64,000 nt of DNA from Candidatus Nitrospira allomarina (GTDB taxonomy: Bacteria > Nitrospirota > Nitrospiria > Nitrospirales > UBA8639), in contig NZ_CP116967.1 in NCBI RefSeq assembly GCF_032050975.1, positions 3,655,001 through 3,719,000 on the forward strand, in the 5' to 3' direction. Position 1 is the stretch's first letter. Every line of letters starts with the position of its first letter. Of this stretch, positions 18,462 to 27,193 are shown piece by piece. The notes below the pieces were generated by a model that was given only the letters and a program-made list of their open reading frames with translations, was not told the DNA's origin and did no database searches. Both the position numbers and the translations under genes were made by a program.

Positions 18462-19358
18462 ATGTTCATTTCGACTACACCTCAACAGAGGCTTTGTTGC
18501 GCAAAAAGAATGTTATTGGCTTTTCTAAAAATACTATTTAAAAACTGGGTCATGGCGGGGGTTATTCTGGGATTCCTCGGAAGTCAACCGGCCCAGGCCG
18601 AGGATATTAAAACCCTTGCAGAAGAAGTGCAGAACCCGGTGTCAGATCTTGTGCGACTGGGGTTTACGAATGGGACATTTTTTGGAGCCGGGCTCAATGA
18701 CCATCTTTCGAATGTCTTCAACCTGCAGTTCGATACCACCAGAAAATGGGGGGATTGGGCGCTCCTCAACCGGCTTACGATTCCCCTCCCCTATTTTCCA
18801 GCCACGGCCTTTGAAGATAAAACGGGAAGCCTCGCCGGACTGGGGGACATTCAGTATACGGGATTTCTGGCCCGTGATGAATCCAAGCGACGGTTCAAAT
18901 TGATCGGCGGCCTTGGCCCAACCTTTATCCTCGACACCGCCACGGATGATCGTTTGGGCACTGGCAAATGGAGTGTCGGCCCTACACTCGCAATCGTAAG
19001 CGTACCGGATCCGTGGGTGATAGGGGCCGTCGTCAGTAATATCTGGTCGTTTGCAGGTGATAATCGACGCCTCAAGGTCAATCTGTTTTCGGTCCAACCC
19101 TTTCTCAATTACAACTTCTCCAATGGCTGGTATTTGACCTCTACCCCGTTGATCACCGCAAATTGGGAAGCGGAGGACAAAAGGAACCGGTGGACGGTAC
19201 CCATTGGAGGCGGATTCGGGAAAGTGGTGTTCCGCGGAGAAAAACGTCCGGTCAACATCAAACTCCAGGGATTTTATTATCTGGAAAAACAGGACCGCGC
19301 ACCAGACTGGACGCTCCAACTCCAGTTTCAAATTCTGTTTCCAGATAAATCCGCCTAA
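18462..19358 (+). CDS. Outer-membrane beta-barrel-like protein
   Basis: 298 residues from the ATG at 18462; Met at 18510 is an alternative that would start nearer the hydrophobic signal. The signal peptide ends SQPAQAED. The mature part shows repeated amphipathic strands with aromatic girdles (FNLQFDTTRKWGDWALLNRL, NGWYLTSTPLITANWE, TLQLQFQILFP at the end), a pattern of transporter-like barrels often labelled neuromedin U-like in bacterial annotation. FKLIGGLGPTFILDTATDD and VGPTLAIVSVPDPWVIGAVV are the most conserved-looking pieces. Substrate or function is not apparent. No gene follows in the same operon. Confidence 0.75.
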   Translation: MFISTTPQQRLCCAKRMLLAFLKILFKNWVMAGVILGFLGSQPAQAEDIKTLAEEVQNPVSDLVRLGFTNGTFFGAGLNDHLSNVFNLQFDTTRKWGDWALLNRLTIPLPYFPATAFEDKTGSLAGLGDIQYTGFLARDESKRRFKLIGGLGPTFILDTATDDRLGTGKWSVGPTLAIVSVPDPWVIGAVVSNIWSFAGDNRRLKVNLFSVQPFLNYNFSNGWYLTSTPLITANWEAEDKRNRWTVPIGGGFGKVVFRGEKRPVNIKLQGFYYLEKQDRAPDWTLQLQFQILFPDKSA

Positions 19359-19612
19359 ACAGGGCCGCCTAATTTCCATCTTGCTTTCTCATCACCCCGC
19401 GCTTTTAAATCTTATTTCAAATCTGAGCCAGAGCCTCTTCTGTGTGAGTTGGAGGAATGGAATTGATTGGGGCAATGGATTGGACTCTTCCATGGTCTGA
19501 AAGGCAATCCAGCAAACGGCACTCAAAATCTTTTTGGAGTGTAAATTTACATTCTGCGGGCAAATAAAATATCCCGGCTCTCAATCTTCAACCATTCGTG
19601 TGGGGTAAGACT

Positions 19613-19888
19613 ATGAAAGTACCATCATGTGTGGGGTTATGTTTTTTACTCTTGTCCGCTTGTGGTTCTACGCAACAGTGGGTCAAACCAGGCGCGACAA
19701 AGGAAGACTTGAAATCGGCGATTATCCTCTGTGATCGGGAGAACGTGCATTTTGGCCAGGATCGATTCGCCCATTTCGGTCCGGAAGACGAAACCACCCG
19801 CCCAAGAAGCTATCCGAGAGGTGGAGGGGAAATGATGAGGGAAAAATGTCTTGAAAGTCACGGTTGGACACGTGAGTATGTCGAGTGA
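19613..19888 (+). CDS. Small lipoprotein of unknown function
   Basis: 91 residues, starting at 19613 where GGGGTAAG lies just upstream; an ATG 15 bases earlier is less well placed. The signal ends LLSACGST, giving Cys17 as lipidation site. The following WVKPGATKEDLKSA is a phrase I associate with small bacterial envelope lipoproteins. Two more cysteines, ILCDREN and KCLESHGW, might form a disulfide. The C-terminus is charged. The role is unknown. It stands alone between a barrel gene and a convergent Slp-family gene. Confidence 0.7.
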   Translation: MKVPSCVGLCFLLLSACGSTQQWVKPGATKEDLKSAIILCDRENVHFGQDRFAHFGPEDETTRPRSYPRGGGEMMREKCLESHGWTREYVE

Positions 19889-20138
19889 GCCGTCAGTATT
19901 CGAATCCTACGCCACGATGGGATCAGGCCGGCCTGAATACATCTGCCGCTTCCCTGCGCGCAATCTTCATTCCGCGATTGGTAGAGTCCTTTTGATAGGC
20001 CGTCAGGGTAGGGCCCTGCGTGGAGGGCCCCTGATACGAAGATGAAAGGGTAGTGATCCCCTATAAGAATGGACACGTATGGCCGTCTATCATGACATGG
20101 ATCAATGGGACCATTCACAAATCACGAAATTTCTTATG

Positions 20139-20699
20139 TTAATCCGCACAGAGTGTTCTATTTCTCGTTGGGGGATATTGATTGTCCAACTGGCTGGAGC
20201 GTGAATCGTCTTGCCCGGTTTCCCAGATACGGATACATCTCGCATTGACATACAGCAAATCCTTTCGAGGACCGAAAACATTCACCAGTGCCTTTTGGGT
20301 TCCTTCCACAGTTCCTTCTAAAAGAAAGATATTTCCCCGGGTGGTATAAAACTCCCTTTCGCGTTTTCCGATAAACCGAATAAGAAAATGTCTACTCCTA
20401 TCAGTTTGACCTATTTGGGGCCCTTCTTCGATCTGCGTTTTAGGATAGGGCAGCCATTCCGCTAATATTAAATATCCCTCTTCCGTTTGATCAATACTGA
20501 CGACTGCTCCTGCGAGCCTCTTTTCCTGCCCCAGGTAATTTGAGGGATTGTCCGCTATTTCGTCGAACTGGGAGTTGGAGGTTACTGTCTTTGTCCCATT
20601 CGAATTAGAAGACAATAAATCTGAGCCTGGTAATGCCGTGCATCCAATCTGCAGACCTACCAGTCCCAATATGCCAAGTACGATAATCCCTTTACTCAT
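20139..20699 (-). CDS. Slp-family outer-membrane lipoprotein
   Basis: 186 residues. AAAGGAGG lies just before the ATG at 20699; the longer frame reaching 20804 has no such site. The signal ends GLQIGCTA with Cys20 lipidated. The core FDEIADNPSNYLGQEKRLAG, then AVVSIDQTEEGYLILAEWLP and the later LIRFIGKREREFYTTRGNIF fit the Slp/YeaY lipoprotein fold, in which F-x-x-I-x-x-x-P-x-x-Y-x-G is the signature. Slp proteins are starvation- or acid-linked outer-membrane lipoproteins of unclear mechanism (family knowledge). It is convergent with the small lipoprotein gene at 19613-19888. Confidence 0.82.
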   Translation of the reverse strand: MSKGIIVLGILGLVGLQIGCTALPGSDLLSSNSNGTKTVTSNSQFDEIADNPSNYLGQEKRLAGAVVSIDQTEEGYLILAEWLPYPKTQIEEGPQIGQTDRSRHFLIRFIGKREREFYTTRGNIFLLEGTVEGTQKALVNVFGPRKDLLYVNARCIRIWETGQDDSRSSQLDNQYPPTRNRTLCAD

Positions 20700-21528
20700 G
20701 AAGATCCTCCTTTGTGGTAAACAGAAAGCCCTGACAATGCAGACGAAAACAGAATGCGATTGTTTCCGGCTGCATGTGGAATTTTTTCTCAAATGAGAGT
20801 CCAAGCCTAGCTCGAACTTATTGCAGCCGGGTCAAGGGCCTGTTACGGCATTGTTAATTTTCAGGAATCAATTCCATGAATAGCATTATCAAACGACCGC
20901 ATGGAATTCACCGGATTCAATGGTCCGTCCGGTTCGTCTCTGTCTTCGGCCAATCTTCACCGGTCGTGAAGAGCACTTTGCGCAGGTCTTGTGTAGGCTC
21001 TGTCGTTGTATGCGATCGGCATACGCGAGTTTCGGCTCACATATAGACCGGTCAGCTTGGGTTCCAACATGATCGATCTGTATCTCTCGCTTTATGCCTG
21101 AATGATATTTCGCCGCACCAAGGGCAGGATGGAATTGCCCTTGTACACTGGACCATACCGGCTAACTGCCCCCTTAGGGTATGATCACGGATGGGAAAGT
21201 GCACGATGCAACAGTGCATGCCAACCGGTCTGTGTTCCTGCCACCATGATCCTCAAGGCCATGGATTAAGGGCTACCGGCTCGTCAAGGAATGGACCGGA
21301 ACCAAACCGGGATTCTCCAGGCGGCTGAAAGGGAGTGCGCATGTTGAGATGGTGAAGTGGGGGTGCATGGCCGCACCGCTTCTTTTAAAAGGTTCAACCC
21401 ATCCGGAGGTTGGGATGAGTTTTGACTTCACCACGTATAATTTGACCGCCTTATTCCAAATCTGAGGACGCAACAAAAATGAATATTCATGCGGGAGAAT
21501 CCCGTTCGGTTGCCAGGGACCTTCCGCG
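20700..21528. other. Long intergenic region, no confident gene
   Basis: About 830 bases. It contains small dyads such as GTATGC-GATCG-GCATAC near 21008 and GGTGC-ATGGCC-GCACC near 21363. An open reverse frame overlaps the next gene but has no family resemblance. Composition is mixed and the region may hold decayed coding sequence, but I cannot match it to anything in the window. Confidence 0.4.
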
Positions 21529-22053
21529 TTAGCCGACCTTATAACCTTTTGCCTCCATACAGGTACGATGGGCACGATCAAACGTGTCACGCGTGCGCTG
21601 GTTGCGGGCACCAGCCTGTTGAACATCCTGCTGATACTCCTGCTCAGCCGCCCGCTGTCCCATCAAGCCCAACCCGCCGCCGGCAGCGGCACCAATGGCT
21701 GCTCCCATCCCTGGATCGCCCGCAATGGCCCCTCCGATCGCTCCGAGCGCGGCGCCCCCCATCGCGCCGAACAACGCGCCACCCCCGGATGGCGGAGGTG
21801 GCGCGGCGGCCAGGTTCGGATGTTCGGGATCGTAGCCCGTTTGCTGTTTGGCCCATTTGTAACACGTAAAGTCGTCCTGCTCCTGCTGCTCCGGACTCTG
21901 CCCCTTTTCCGGAAACACAAAGGTCTTCACCTGCGGAGGAGGCGCATAGTCAACAGGATAAGCCGATGGAGCCGGCCCGGTCTGCTGAGCGCTCACACAA
22001 CCTGCCAGCATGACCGCGCATGACAGGATAACACACGACTGCTGTACCCTCAT
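21529..22053 (-). CDS. Glycine-zipper lipoprotein (tandem copy 1)
   Basis: 174 residues; AAAGGAG precedes the ATG. The signal ends VMLAGCVS (Cys19 lipidated). A Pro-rich linker leads into TFVFPEKGQSPEQQEQDDFT, then a Cys-containing CYKWAKQQTGYDP motif. A long glycine-zipper hydrophobic segment (GAMGGAALGAIGGAIAGD and following, about 95-130) comes next, then a helical C-terminus ending RTCMEAKGYKVG. Glycine zippers insert in or associate with membranes (known for the motif). The gene at 22094-22564 encodes a close paralogue 40 bases upstream, so this is a tandem duplication. Only this copy has a lipobox. Confidence 0.82.
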   Translation of the reverse strand: MRVQQSCVILSCAVMLAGCVSAQQTGPAPSAYPVDYAPPPQVKTFVFPEKGQSPEQQEQDDFTCYKWAKQQTGYDPEHPNLAAAPPPPSGGGALFGAMGGAALGAIGGAIAGDPGMGAAIGAAAGGGLGLMGQRAAEQEYQQDVQQAGARNQRTRDTFDRAHRTCMEAKGYKVG

Positions 22054-22093
22054 CTATCTTCTCCTTTATGTATTCAATCAAGGACCTGCAGCC

Positions 22094-22564
22094 CTACCCG
22101 ATCTTGTACCCTTTGGCTTCCATACATACGTTGTGCGCACGGTCAAAGGTGGCACGGGTCTGCTGGTTTTTGGCCGAGGCTTCTTGCACCTCTTCCTGAT
22201 ACCCCCGCTCAGCCCGACGTTGTCGCATCATGCCCAGCCCGCCGCCGGCAGCAGCTCCGATCGCCGCACCTTCACCGGCATTGCCGGCGATGGCTCCCCC
22301 AATGGCTCCGAGTGCGGCACCTCCCATCGCCCCCCGCATCCCACCACCACCGGATGGAGGCGGCGGCGCGGCCGCCAGGGTCGGATGTTCCGGATCGTAA
22401 CCGGTTTGCTGCTTGGCCCACTTGAAACACGTAAAGTCGTCTAACTCCTGCTGTTCCGGACTCTGTCCTTTTTCGGGGAACACAAACGTCTGCGCTTGCA
22501 AAAGAGGGGCAAGGAGAAGCAACCCCAGTCCAAACATCGGTCCCATGATCACATACCTACGCAT
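22094..22564 (-). CDS. Glycine-zipper exported protein (tandem copy 2)
   Basis: 156 residues from the ATG at 22564, with GGAGG about six bases upstream; the apparent start at 22576 is a GTG overlapping that site. A signal peptide ends near LLQAQ. From TFVFPEKGQSPEQQELDDFT on, it matches the neighbour at 21529-22053 through the same WAKQQTGYDPEHP, PPPPSGGGG, glycine zipper and MEAKGYK end. Lacking a lipobox, it is probably periplasmic or membrane-inserted through the zipper. It lies between a secreted barrel-like protein gene and its paralogue, all leftward with short gaps, so an operon is likely. Confidence 0.82.
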   Translation of the reverse strand: MRRYVIMGPMFGLGLLLLAPLLQAQTFVFPEKGQSPEQQELDDFTCFKWAKQQTGYDPEHPTLAAAPPPPSGGGGMRGAMGGAALGAIGGAIAGNAGEGAAIGAAAGGGLGMMRQRRAERGYQEEVQEASAKNQQTRATFDRAHNVCMEAKGYKIG

Positions 22565-22601
22565 CGATGCCTCCACAAGTAGAGAATGAATTGTTTCGCG
22601 C

Positions 22602-23147
22602 TTATTTCTTTTCGGGAATATGATAGGTCAAATTAGGCCACACCGCGACTCCCTCTCCGAGTTGTTGTGCCGACTCAACACCGCTGACCATCGTAATTTC
22701 CCGCGCCTGGATCTTTGAAATCATTTCGCCTTCCCCTGTAATGCCGGCAAACTTGCCGGTGCCGCCGGTGATTGTAAAGGTTCCCCGGCACCCTTCCACA
22801 TCGCCGGTGCAATTGAATTCTGCAAAGACACGATTGCCCTGCTCACCCGTGATGACACACTTGGCATGACCTGTTTTCGTACCCTTTTTCAAATCGGCAT
22901 CAACGGTACCGGGACACACGATCGAGGCTGCATGCATCGGTCCTTTGCCGTCATCCACCAACATCACACCGCTATAGACGGCCACCATATAGACTTGATC
23001 GGGCCCAACGGGAAAGGCAAAGCCTACCCCTTTCCACGGAGACATGGCTTTGACGCTGCCTTCTTCTGCATGGCCATACCCGCTCAGCATCAACGTGACT
23101 GCCATGAGAACTGTCATCGTCACGATCCCGCTCACCAATCGCTTCAT
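22602..23147 (-). CDS. Exported beta-rich protein of unknown function
   Basis: 181 residues with AGGAGG upstream and a signal peptide ending GYGHAEE. The mature region is beta-rich with paired cysteines (SIVCPG, AKCVIT, EFNCTGDVEGC). It carries the phrase GTFTITGGTGKFAGITGEGE, which recurs in small secreted barrel domains of the allene-oxide-cyclase/DUF3224 type (resemblance only). It is the first gene of the leftward trio with the two glycine-zipper proteins. Its function is unknown; it is probably periplasmic. Confidence 0.72.
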   Translation of the reverse strand: MKRLVSGIVTMTVLMAVTLMLSGYGHAEEGSVKAMSPWKGVGFAFPVGPDQVYMVAVYSGVMLVDDGKGPMHAASIVCPGTVDADLKKGTKTGHAKCVITGEQGNRVFAEFNCTGDVEGCRGTFTITGGTGKFAGITGEGEMISKIQAREITMVSGVESAQQLGEGVAVWPNLTYHIPEKK

Positions 23148-23514
23148 GGATTCTTCCTCCTGGTTTATATGAAAATGTCACGAATGCGCGCCAATATACC
23201 AAACATTTTCACGCGAGGAAAACCTGGGTTTCCCCCATACTCACCAATTTTCCTGTTCCCCATCGGCGAAGTCGATGATCGCCTTGGAATAAAAAAAATG
23301 CTCCACATTCAAGCATGGAATGCGTCCTCGATTTTTCCTGCTGTTTTACCTACAATGTCTGATCCATATTCATAAACCCCTTTCTTGTATACGATTGAAC
23401 CGTCATTACCACCCAAGGAAAATCACTTTTACTGACAGAATAGCCTACGGTGAAATCCGCAGGGACAGAAAATCGAAAACATCCGGAATCCACCTATACA
23501 AATGGAGGTCTGTC
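23148..23514. other. Divergent intergenic region
   Basis: Separates the leftward exported-protein operon from the rightward DUF4410 gene. A frame open from 23320 runs into the DUF4410 gene, but its N-terminal part shows no signal or family resemblance. No other feature seen. Confidence 0.4.
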
Positions 23515-24228
23515 ATGAGGTCCCTCACAGGTATCATCCTAGGAGTCTTTGCCATTATTGTGGCAGCAGGATGCTCCTCTACCAAAATCACCGAAACGCA
23601 TCCGTTGTATGGCAAAGAGAAACTTCCCCAGCCGGAACGCATTTATGTATATCCCTTTGCTGCCACCCATTCGGATCTCCCGTCCTGGTCCTCCGCAGCC
23701 AAACTGCATGACCCGTCCGGCGCACCGCCATCACCCGAGCATCTCGAGACAGGGCGGAAACTGGGTGCTGCCGTCGCGGAAGAATTAGTCTCGAAAATTC
23801 AACAAATGGGACTGACATCCTTGGTGGCAGACGCACAGACCGTTCCACGTGTCAATGACCTGTTGATTGTGGGGTATTTTGGCACGTTCGAAGAAGGCAG
23901 CACCCTCAAACGGATGGCCTTGGGTTTCGGATCCGGCGCGGCTGAAATCACGACGGCTGCGGAAGGGTACCAGTGGACAGCCAATGGTCCCCGTCAACTC
24001 GGATCCGGGAAGATGGATTCCGGGGGAAATAAAATGCCCGGAGTGGCCTTACCTATTGTTGTCCTGGCAGCTACCGCTAATCCAATCGGACTGATCGTCG
24101 GAGGAGGCGCAAAGGTGTACGGGGAGATGTCAGGAAAAGATACGATCGAGGGCGCAGGGAAACGAACGGCAGATGCGATCGCCGAACACCTTGAGGGAAA
24201 ATTCAAGGAGCAGGGATGGATCCGGTAA
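23515..24228 (+). CDS. DUF4410 family lipoprotein (copy A)
   Basis: 237 residues; GGAGG precedes the ATG at 23515. Lipobox IVAAGCSS, Cys20. DUF4410 pattern: ERIYVYPFAATHSDLPSWSS, RKLGAAVAEELVSKIQQMGL, NDLLIVGYFGTFEEGSTLKR, the glycine-rich ALGFGSGAAEITTAAEGYQ, then LAATANPIGLIVGGGAKVYG and a helical end FKEQGWIR. Two close relatives follow at 30487 and 34974. All three share the GFGSG and TANPxGLIV blocks and the same upstream phrase (GGAGGTCTGTCATG in copies A and C), so the 5' regions were copied as well. Role unknown; the hydrophobic TANP segment may insert in a membrane. Confidence 0.87.
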   Translation: MRSLTGIILGVFAIIVAAGCSSTKITETHPLYGKEKLPQPERIYVYPFAATHSDLPSWSSAAKLHDPSGAPPSPEHLETGRKLGAAVAEELVSKIQQMGLTSLVADAQTVPRVNDLLIVGYFGTFEEGSTLKRMALGFGSGAAEITTAAEGYQWTANGPRQLGSGKMDSGGNKMPGVALPIVVLAATANPIGLIVGGGAKVYGEMSGKDTIEGAGKRTADAIAEHLEGKFKEQGWIR

Positions 24229-24612
24229 TTTTGTTCGGCAAGATCCAAATGGCACGAATGGAAGCCGTTGGAAAATACCACCGGTCACGGTGCGTGAGAG
24301 CGGCCGGCATTCCGCGGATGGAATATCACGCATGCCGCCGGGGCAAGTGAAAAAGAATTTTGCCATCATGTCGAATCGCACCCTAAACGGAGCAGGACGG
24401 TTCACGCATTCGCCCTTGAGACACGAGCCATCCGTGAAGATATGAGTGACCTGCCACGAAAGCACCAATGGCACGGGAGCATAATGAAACGCATCTCCTC
24501 ACAAATCAGACAATACGCATACTGCCCTCACCTGAAGCGTAAATATGACCCGCTTGACTTTATCCGGGGATATTGAAATTATTCGCCCAACCCCACAGAG
24601 GAGAGAAAGCAT
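24229..24612. other. Intergenic region, no gene seen
   Basis: About 380 bases between copy A of the DUF4410 gene and the next exported-protein gene. No convincing ORF, RNA or hairpin found. Confidence 0.4.
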
Positions 24613-25671
24613 ATGCGGTTAAAGACAAACCAATTCAACATTCTCAAAGTTCTGGGATGGCTCTGCGTCACCCTGCTCATCAGCGGGCCTATCCCTAAAG
24701 CCGGAGCCCTGCCGACAGTCGATGAAGTCCTCCAGGAATTGCACCTCTCGGATAGCGACGGGGAAGACATCCGGCAGGGAAAGATTGTCGATTGGTCACC
24801 CAGTGAAGGTTCAGATCGGGAATTGGCGCTCGGCATGGCCTTCCTGGTGAACGCCAAACCGGAGGATCTGGAAAAACTCTATCAAGAGGCTATCATTCTG
24901 AAAGAAGTTTCGGTCATCACGGCGCATGGCCGGCTGACGGGCGAAGGGACCATGGCGGATTTGGCAGGAGTAAAGTTGGAGCCAAATGGAGAAAAAGAAG
25001 CCGGGCGTTATCTGAACGTGGAACCGGGCGACAAACTGAACCTTGATGCAAACGAGATGGCCGCGTTTCAGGCTCTCAAGTCAACCCACCAGGGTGAGGA
25101 AGTGCCGGTGCAGGAGGTCGAAGACCTTATCCGACGGAAATTACTCGCCCGCTACCAGGCCTATCGGACAAAGGGGCTTTCGGGCATTGCGCCTTACGAA
25201 CGTGGTGACGGAAACCAACGGAATGCCGGCGATGAATTGCTCCTCTCCACGAAGGAACTGACAGGTGTGGCCAAATATTTGCCGGCCTTCCATCAATTCT
25301 TGCTTACCTACCCACAGGGACTTGATAAGGATGAGGCTAAAAACCTGGAGGAATTCTTCTACTGGCTGAACATTGACGTGTTTGGTCGACCGACCTACGT
25401 TCTGGTTCAACGCATGTTATACCATGTGGATGAGGCGGCATTTGCCGTCGAGCGTCAATACTATGCGAGCCACGATTACAACAGCATGTTGCAAGGCATC
25501 GCTGCTCTTCCGACCAAGGACGGCACATTCCTGTTCTACATCGGCAGGGTTTCAACCGACCAAGTCGGGGGATTCGGAAGTTCCGCTAAACATCCCATCT
25601 CACGAGCGATCACCGCACCGTATATCAAGGACATGTTCCGAGAGCTTCAGACCAAAGTAGGGAAACAGTAG
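24613..25671 (+). CDS. Exported protein of unknown function
   Basis: 352 residues; GAGGAGAG lies just before the ATG. A signal peptide (about 1-32) ends at KAGALPT. The mature protein has an alpha/beta look: QELHLSDSDGEDIRQGKIVD, ELALGMAFLVNAKPEDLEKL, then KYLPAFHQFLLTYPQGLDKD, EFFYWLNIDVFGRPTYVLVQ and ending FRELQTKVG. I do not recognise a family. The later half with ERQYYASHDYNSMLQGIAAL and TFLFYIGRVSTDQVGGFGSS looks enzymatic or ligand-binding, but no catalytic motif can be named. It stands between a DUF4410 gene and the PpiC-HupE-DUF3604 operon. Confidence 0.78.
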   Translation: MRLKTNQFNILKVLGWLCVTLLISGPIPKAGALPTVDEVLQELHLSDSDGEDIRQGKIVDWSPSEGSDRELALGMAFLVNAKPEDLEKLYQEAIILKEVSVITAHGRLTGEGTMADLAGVKLEPNGEKEAGRYLNVEPGDKLNLDANEMAAFQALKSTHQGEEVPVQEVEDLIRRKLLARYQAYRTKGLSGIAPYERGDGNQRNAGDELLLSTKELTGVAKYLPAFHQFLLTYPQGLDKDEAKNLEEFFYWLNIDVFGRPTYVLVQRMLYHVDEAAFAVERQYYASHDYNSMLQGIAALPTKDGTFLFYIGRVSTDQVGGFGSSAKHPISRAITAPYIKDMFRELQTKVGKQ

Positions 25672-26344
25672 ATTCTTTCGGTAGGTGTTGTGTCGGACCT
25701 GGACCGTGGCGTTTTGGAACTGTGGCAATCCTTTATCCAAAATTTCCATGGATCTCCTAATCAGGGAGCCCGCCCACCGGTTAACCAAGACTCCCTATTC
25801 CAGATGAAACCCGAAATCCTGATAGTATTCCAGTGACCGGCAGGCTTGCTCCTTTTGTTCCCAATCTATCTGAGTCGTCGCTTCGACCTGCGGCCACGAC
25901 CAAGTACTCTCCATCGGTCCGCCCAAATCCTATCAAAGCCCATCACTTGCATTTCTTTCACGGCTTTTTCGTAGTTGGCTGCGACAGTCCCAATCTTTTG
26001 AAAAATCGACAGAGACGAAACGGCTCATCGTCCCCTTTCGCAGCCATTGAACCATCGGCCTGCGTTGTTGGGTCGGCAACGTCCGAGGTCTGCTATTGGA
26101 CACATCTGAAATAATCAAAACCTAATGCTCAATATGTCACAAATGGGTTCGTCCAATCATGAGTAAGGGTTTTAGATTTTTAAGGGTAAATGGCAAGAAG
26201 TCACGATGACAATTCTTGTATAGTGGTCAACCATAAAAGAACGTCCTCCGAGGTAGAGCCCCTATAGCCCGGAAACACACCAAGGGAAAAATTTAAAAAA
26301 TGTTTTTCCCAAGCCATTTTCCCGGAAGTGAAAGATTGTCCATC
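25672..26344. other. Intergenic region upstream of the PpiC-HupE-DUF3604 operon
   Basis: About 670 bases. Should hold the operon promoter. No convincing gene or RNA seen. The longest forward ORF here (93 codons from 25833) has no coding look. Confidence 0.4.
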
Positions 26345-27193
26345 ATGAGACATTGGCTTAAAGAACCGCTAGTACATTTCCTCATCAGTGGGGGGCTGAT
26401 ATTTGCTGGTTACACTTGGCTCGATCGCGCGCCCGCTCATGAACCGCGTATGGTGCGCGTCACTTCGGCCGAAGTGAACTGGCTTAAGGAAACCTGGGTC
26501 CGCCAATGGCAACGTCGACCGGACGACCAGGAACTCCGTGGCCTCGTGACTGACTACCTGAAGGAAAAACTGCTCGCACACGAGGCACGCGAATTAGGCC
26601 TGGACGAAAACGATACCGTTGTCCGCCGTCGGTTGGCGCAGAAGATGGAGTTCCTGGTTCAGGACACCGCCCGCGTTGCTGAACCGGTTGAGGACGAACT
26701 GCGTCAGGTGTATGCGGCCCACCGCGACAACTACACAACCCCCGTCCACATCTCGTTTCACCAAATCTATTTCAAAAGTGAACCAGAAGCTCGTCAAGGA
26801 TTGAAAGACATCCAGACGTCCGGCACTGGTGACGTTGGTGACCCCATCCTGTTGGAGCGCGAATATATCCGGACCGACGAGCAGACGGTGACCAGTCTGT
26901 TCGGACCAAAATTCGCTGAACGGGTATTTACTCTCGAATCAGGTCCGTGGCAGGGTCCGATTGAGTCCGGGTATGGCTTTCATCTGGTGCGGATCGGTGA
27001 ACGAGTGCCTGCAGAGTTGCGTCCCTTTGAGGAGGTACGCAGCCAGGTCGTCAACGAGTGGCATCGTTCACAACAGGCGAAAATCCAGGCACAATTTTTT
27101 TCGGAATTACTGAAAAAATATGACATCATCGTGGATGAGAGCGTCAAACCGCTGATGGGGCCACCCGGAAACATGGAGATGGCTCGAAGATGA
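26345..27193 (+). CDS. Membrane-anchored PpiC-type peptidyl-prolyl isomerase (copy 1)
   Basis: 282 residues from the ATG at 26345, chosen because relatives begin with a short basic tip and the anchor LKEPLVHFLISGGLIFAGY. A charged helical SurA-like region follows (VTDYLKEKLLAHEARELGLD, RRRLAQKMEFLVQD). The parvulin domain comes next: VHISFHQIYFKS, LFGPKFAERVFTLESGPWQG and the strand PIESGYGFHLVRIGERVP. It should face the periplasm and assist folding of exported proteins. Its TGA overlaps the ATG of the HupE gene (ATGA), indicating translational coupling. A second such gene lies at 33761. Possible clients are the neighbouring DUF3604 proteins and sulfatases (inference). Confidence 0.88.
   Translation: MRHWLKEPLVHFLISGGLIFAGYTWLDRAPAHEPRMVRVTSAEVNWLKETWVRQWQRRPDDQELRGLVTDYLKEKLLAHEARELGLDENDTVVRRRLAQKMEFLVQDTARVAEPVEDELRQVYAAHRDNYTTPVHISFHQIYFKSEPEARQGLKDIQTSGTGDVGDPILLEREYIRTDEQTVTSLFGPKFAERVFTLESGPWQGPIESGYGFHLVRIGERVPAELRPFEEVRSQVVNEWHRSQQAKIQAQFFSELLKKYDIIVDESVKPLMGPPGNMEMARR

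Noticed and set aside
23320-23514. Upstream extension of DUF4410 copy A
   Set aside because: The strong GGAGG before 23515 and the signal peptide that follows fix the start there.
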